Positions 5,058 through 5,952 of a stretch of 5,952 nt of DNA are shown here, in pieces (position 1 is the stretch's first letter; the number at the start of each line of letters is the position of its first letter). Below the pieces are notes generated by a model that did no database searches, was not told where the DNA came from, and saw only the letters and a list, made by a program, of their open reading frames with translations. Source of the stretch: an archaeon. Its GTDB lineage: Archaea; Thermoproteota; Nitrososphaeria; Nitrososphaerales; Nitrosopumilaceae. The stretch spans positions 1-5,952 of the forward strand of contig SBBK01000142.1 of NCBI GenBank assembly GCA_005240025.1, given 5' to 3'. A program made the translations under genes and the position numbers.

Positions 5058-5952
5058 TTATTTCTTCTTCTGCAGCATTTCAGCTGCCAGTTTTGCGGTG
5101 GTTCTGGCGCCGTTTGCCACAAAATTTTGGCGGAACTCCTGGATTGACTCGGAGAATTTGTTGTAGTCTGAACGCAGCTCTAAAATCGCCGCTACGACTT
5201 GGTTTTTGTCATTTGCTCCAATTCCAAGCTTGTGCTCTTGAGCCCATCGTATCTGGTTGGTTTGCTCGTCATATACCGGAATGCCAATTATTGGCTTGCC
5301 TTTTACCCCGATTATCTCGCCCATCGCAGTATGAGAGCCGTTTATGACAGCGTAGCTGCAAAGCCCAAGGACTGTGTCTTTTTGCTGTTCTGACAGAAAT
5401 CCTATGTTGATTTGAATCCAATCTACCTTCCTGTCCAGAGCTTCGGAAACGGAGTATGTTTTTCCATCCTTTCCAATCACCCTGTCTATCTTTGGGTCGT
5501 TTATGGCGTGCGAGATAACCCTTTTTTCATTTTTCATTTGTTCAGATGCAAAAATCTGCTCGTATTTCTGTCCGGTTACTTCGTTTGTGGATTTGTTACC
5601 TGTACGCATCCAGTAACCAAACTCGTTATTTTCAAGCAGCTTCTCAAGATCTGTCTTTTGATTTGAGATGAATTTTTTGTCTGATGCAAAATGACCTGCA
5701 TAGATTACGTTTTTTTTGATGTCTTCCGGGAAATTAAGATTGTATTCGCATATCGTATGTGGCGGGGGGGAATCGGCAACAACGATTTTTGTTGCCTTGG
5801 AGATTTGTTTTGAGATGAAACGGAGGCCCGGATAAAAATAAAAATGCGACTTCCATAATTTTGGCCGAAACTGGTTTGTCACAAAAATTGAATCTATGCC
5901 ACGATTATGCGCAAGTATGTTTGGGCCCATATCGCCGTCGCTGATGACCAGA
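5058..5952 (-). CDS. MurG-like (GT28-type) glycosyltransferase, N-terminus outside the window
   Basis: The frame is open to the window edge. It reads LVISDGD directly before the first internal Met (5930), so that Met is not the true start and the N-terminal acceptor domain is cut off. The 'VISDGD.GP' segment followed by HNRGIDSIFVTNQF resembles the end of the N-terminal domain in GT-B glycosyltransferases that act on lipid or polysaccharide carriers. The C-terminal nucleotide-sugar-binding motif is visible (residues counted from the Met at 5930): INGSHTAMGEIIGVKGKPII at 196-215, then IPVYDEQTNQIRWAQEHKLGIG at 217-238, matching the glycine/His, Glu and 'DQ..NA' pattern of the MurG/GT28 fold. 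A long insert rich in Lys and Glu lies between (about 90-170). The sugar and acceptor cannot be read. The gene ends with a Lys-rich tail (QKKK). A T6 run (5048-5053, minus strand) follows the stop within 5 nt and may terminate some transcripts. Confidence 0.85.
   Translation of the reverse strand, partial: LVISDGDMGPNILAHNRGIDSIFVTNQFRPKLWKSHFYFYPGLRFISKQISKATKIVVADSPPPHTICEYNLNFPEDIKKNVIYAGHFASDKKFISNQKTDLEKLLENNEFGYWMRTGNKSTNEVTGQKYEQIFASEQMKNEKRVISHAINDPKIDRVIGKDGKTYSVSEALDRKVDWIQINIGFLSEQQKDTVLGLCSYAVINGSHTAMGEIIGVKGKPIIGIPVYDEQTNQIRWAQEHKLGIGANDKNQVVAAILELRSDYNKFSESIQEFRQNFVANGARTTAKLAAEMLQKKK

Noticed and set aside
4913..5347. Plus-strand open frame of 144 codons across the right-hand gap
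   Set aside because: Most of it is antisense to the glycosyltransferase, whose motifs are clear, and its translation is low in coherent structure.

Overview
The window looks like a compact archaeal chromosome segment, most likely from an ammonia-oxidising-type archaeon (Nitrososphaerota/Thaumarchaeota). The reasons are an archaeal-style GPN-loop GTPase, a QueC for archaeosine-type tRNA modification, a GHMP-type homoserine kinase, small genome-typical zinc-ribbon and membrane proteins, several starts with no leader and an archaeal TATA-like box about 24-28 nt upstream of the start codon, and repeated use of TTG starts. The lineage call is inference from gene content and signals; no rRNA or other marker is present.

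Layout, left to right. (1) A small two-helix membrane protein (84-338, +) ends in an 11-bp tail-to-tail overlap with queC. (2) A tightly packed minus-strand operon reads from right to left: GPN-loop GTPase (1929-2687), homoserine kinase thrB (1018-1929, joined by a TGATG stop/start overlap) and queC (328-1008, after a 9-bp gap). (3) A 51-bp divergent spacer at 2688-2738 holds one near-symmetric TATA-like box that sits at the right distance for both flanking genes, plus a 7-bp-arm palindrome next to the plus-strand start. (4) On the plus strand follow a multi-pass membrane protein of the lysylphosphatidylglycerol-synthase-TM/UPF0104 (AglD-like) family (2739-3749) and a classical short-chain dehydrogenase/reductase (3784-4596). 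(5) A T-rich convergent gap separates these from a second minus-strand cluster: a MurG-like glycosyltransferase cut by the right window edge (5058-5952), a possible unannotated 43-residue protein (4918-5049) and a four-cysteine zinc-ribbon-like protein (4626-4925).

The genes do not form one pathway. The GPN-thrB-queC operon combines housekeeping functions: a GTPase linked to RNA polymerase assembly in eukaryotes, threonine synthesis and 7-deazaguanine tRNA modification. The membrane protein and the glycosyltransferase both point to envelope lipid or glycan work, but they are not in one transcript.

The least ordinary spot is 4918-5057. It contains a perfect 12-bp inverted repeat with a 42-nt loop, lying inside an overlooked small open frame between the glycosyltransferase and the zinc-ribbon gene. 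No CRISPR array, mobile element, rRNA or tRNA gene was seen.
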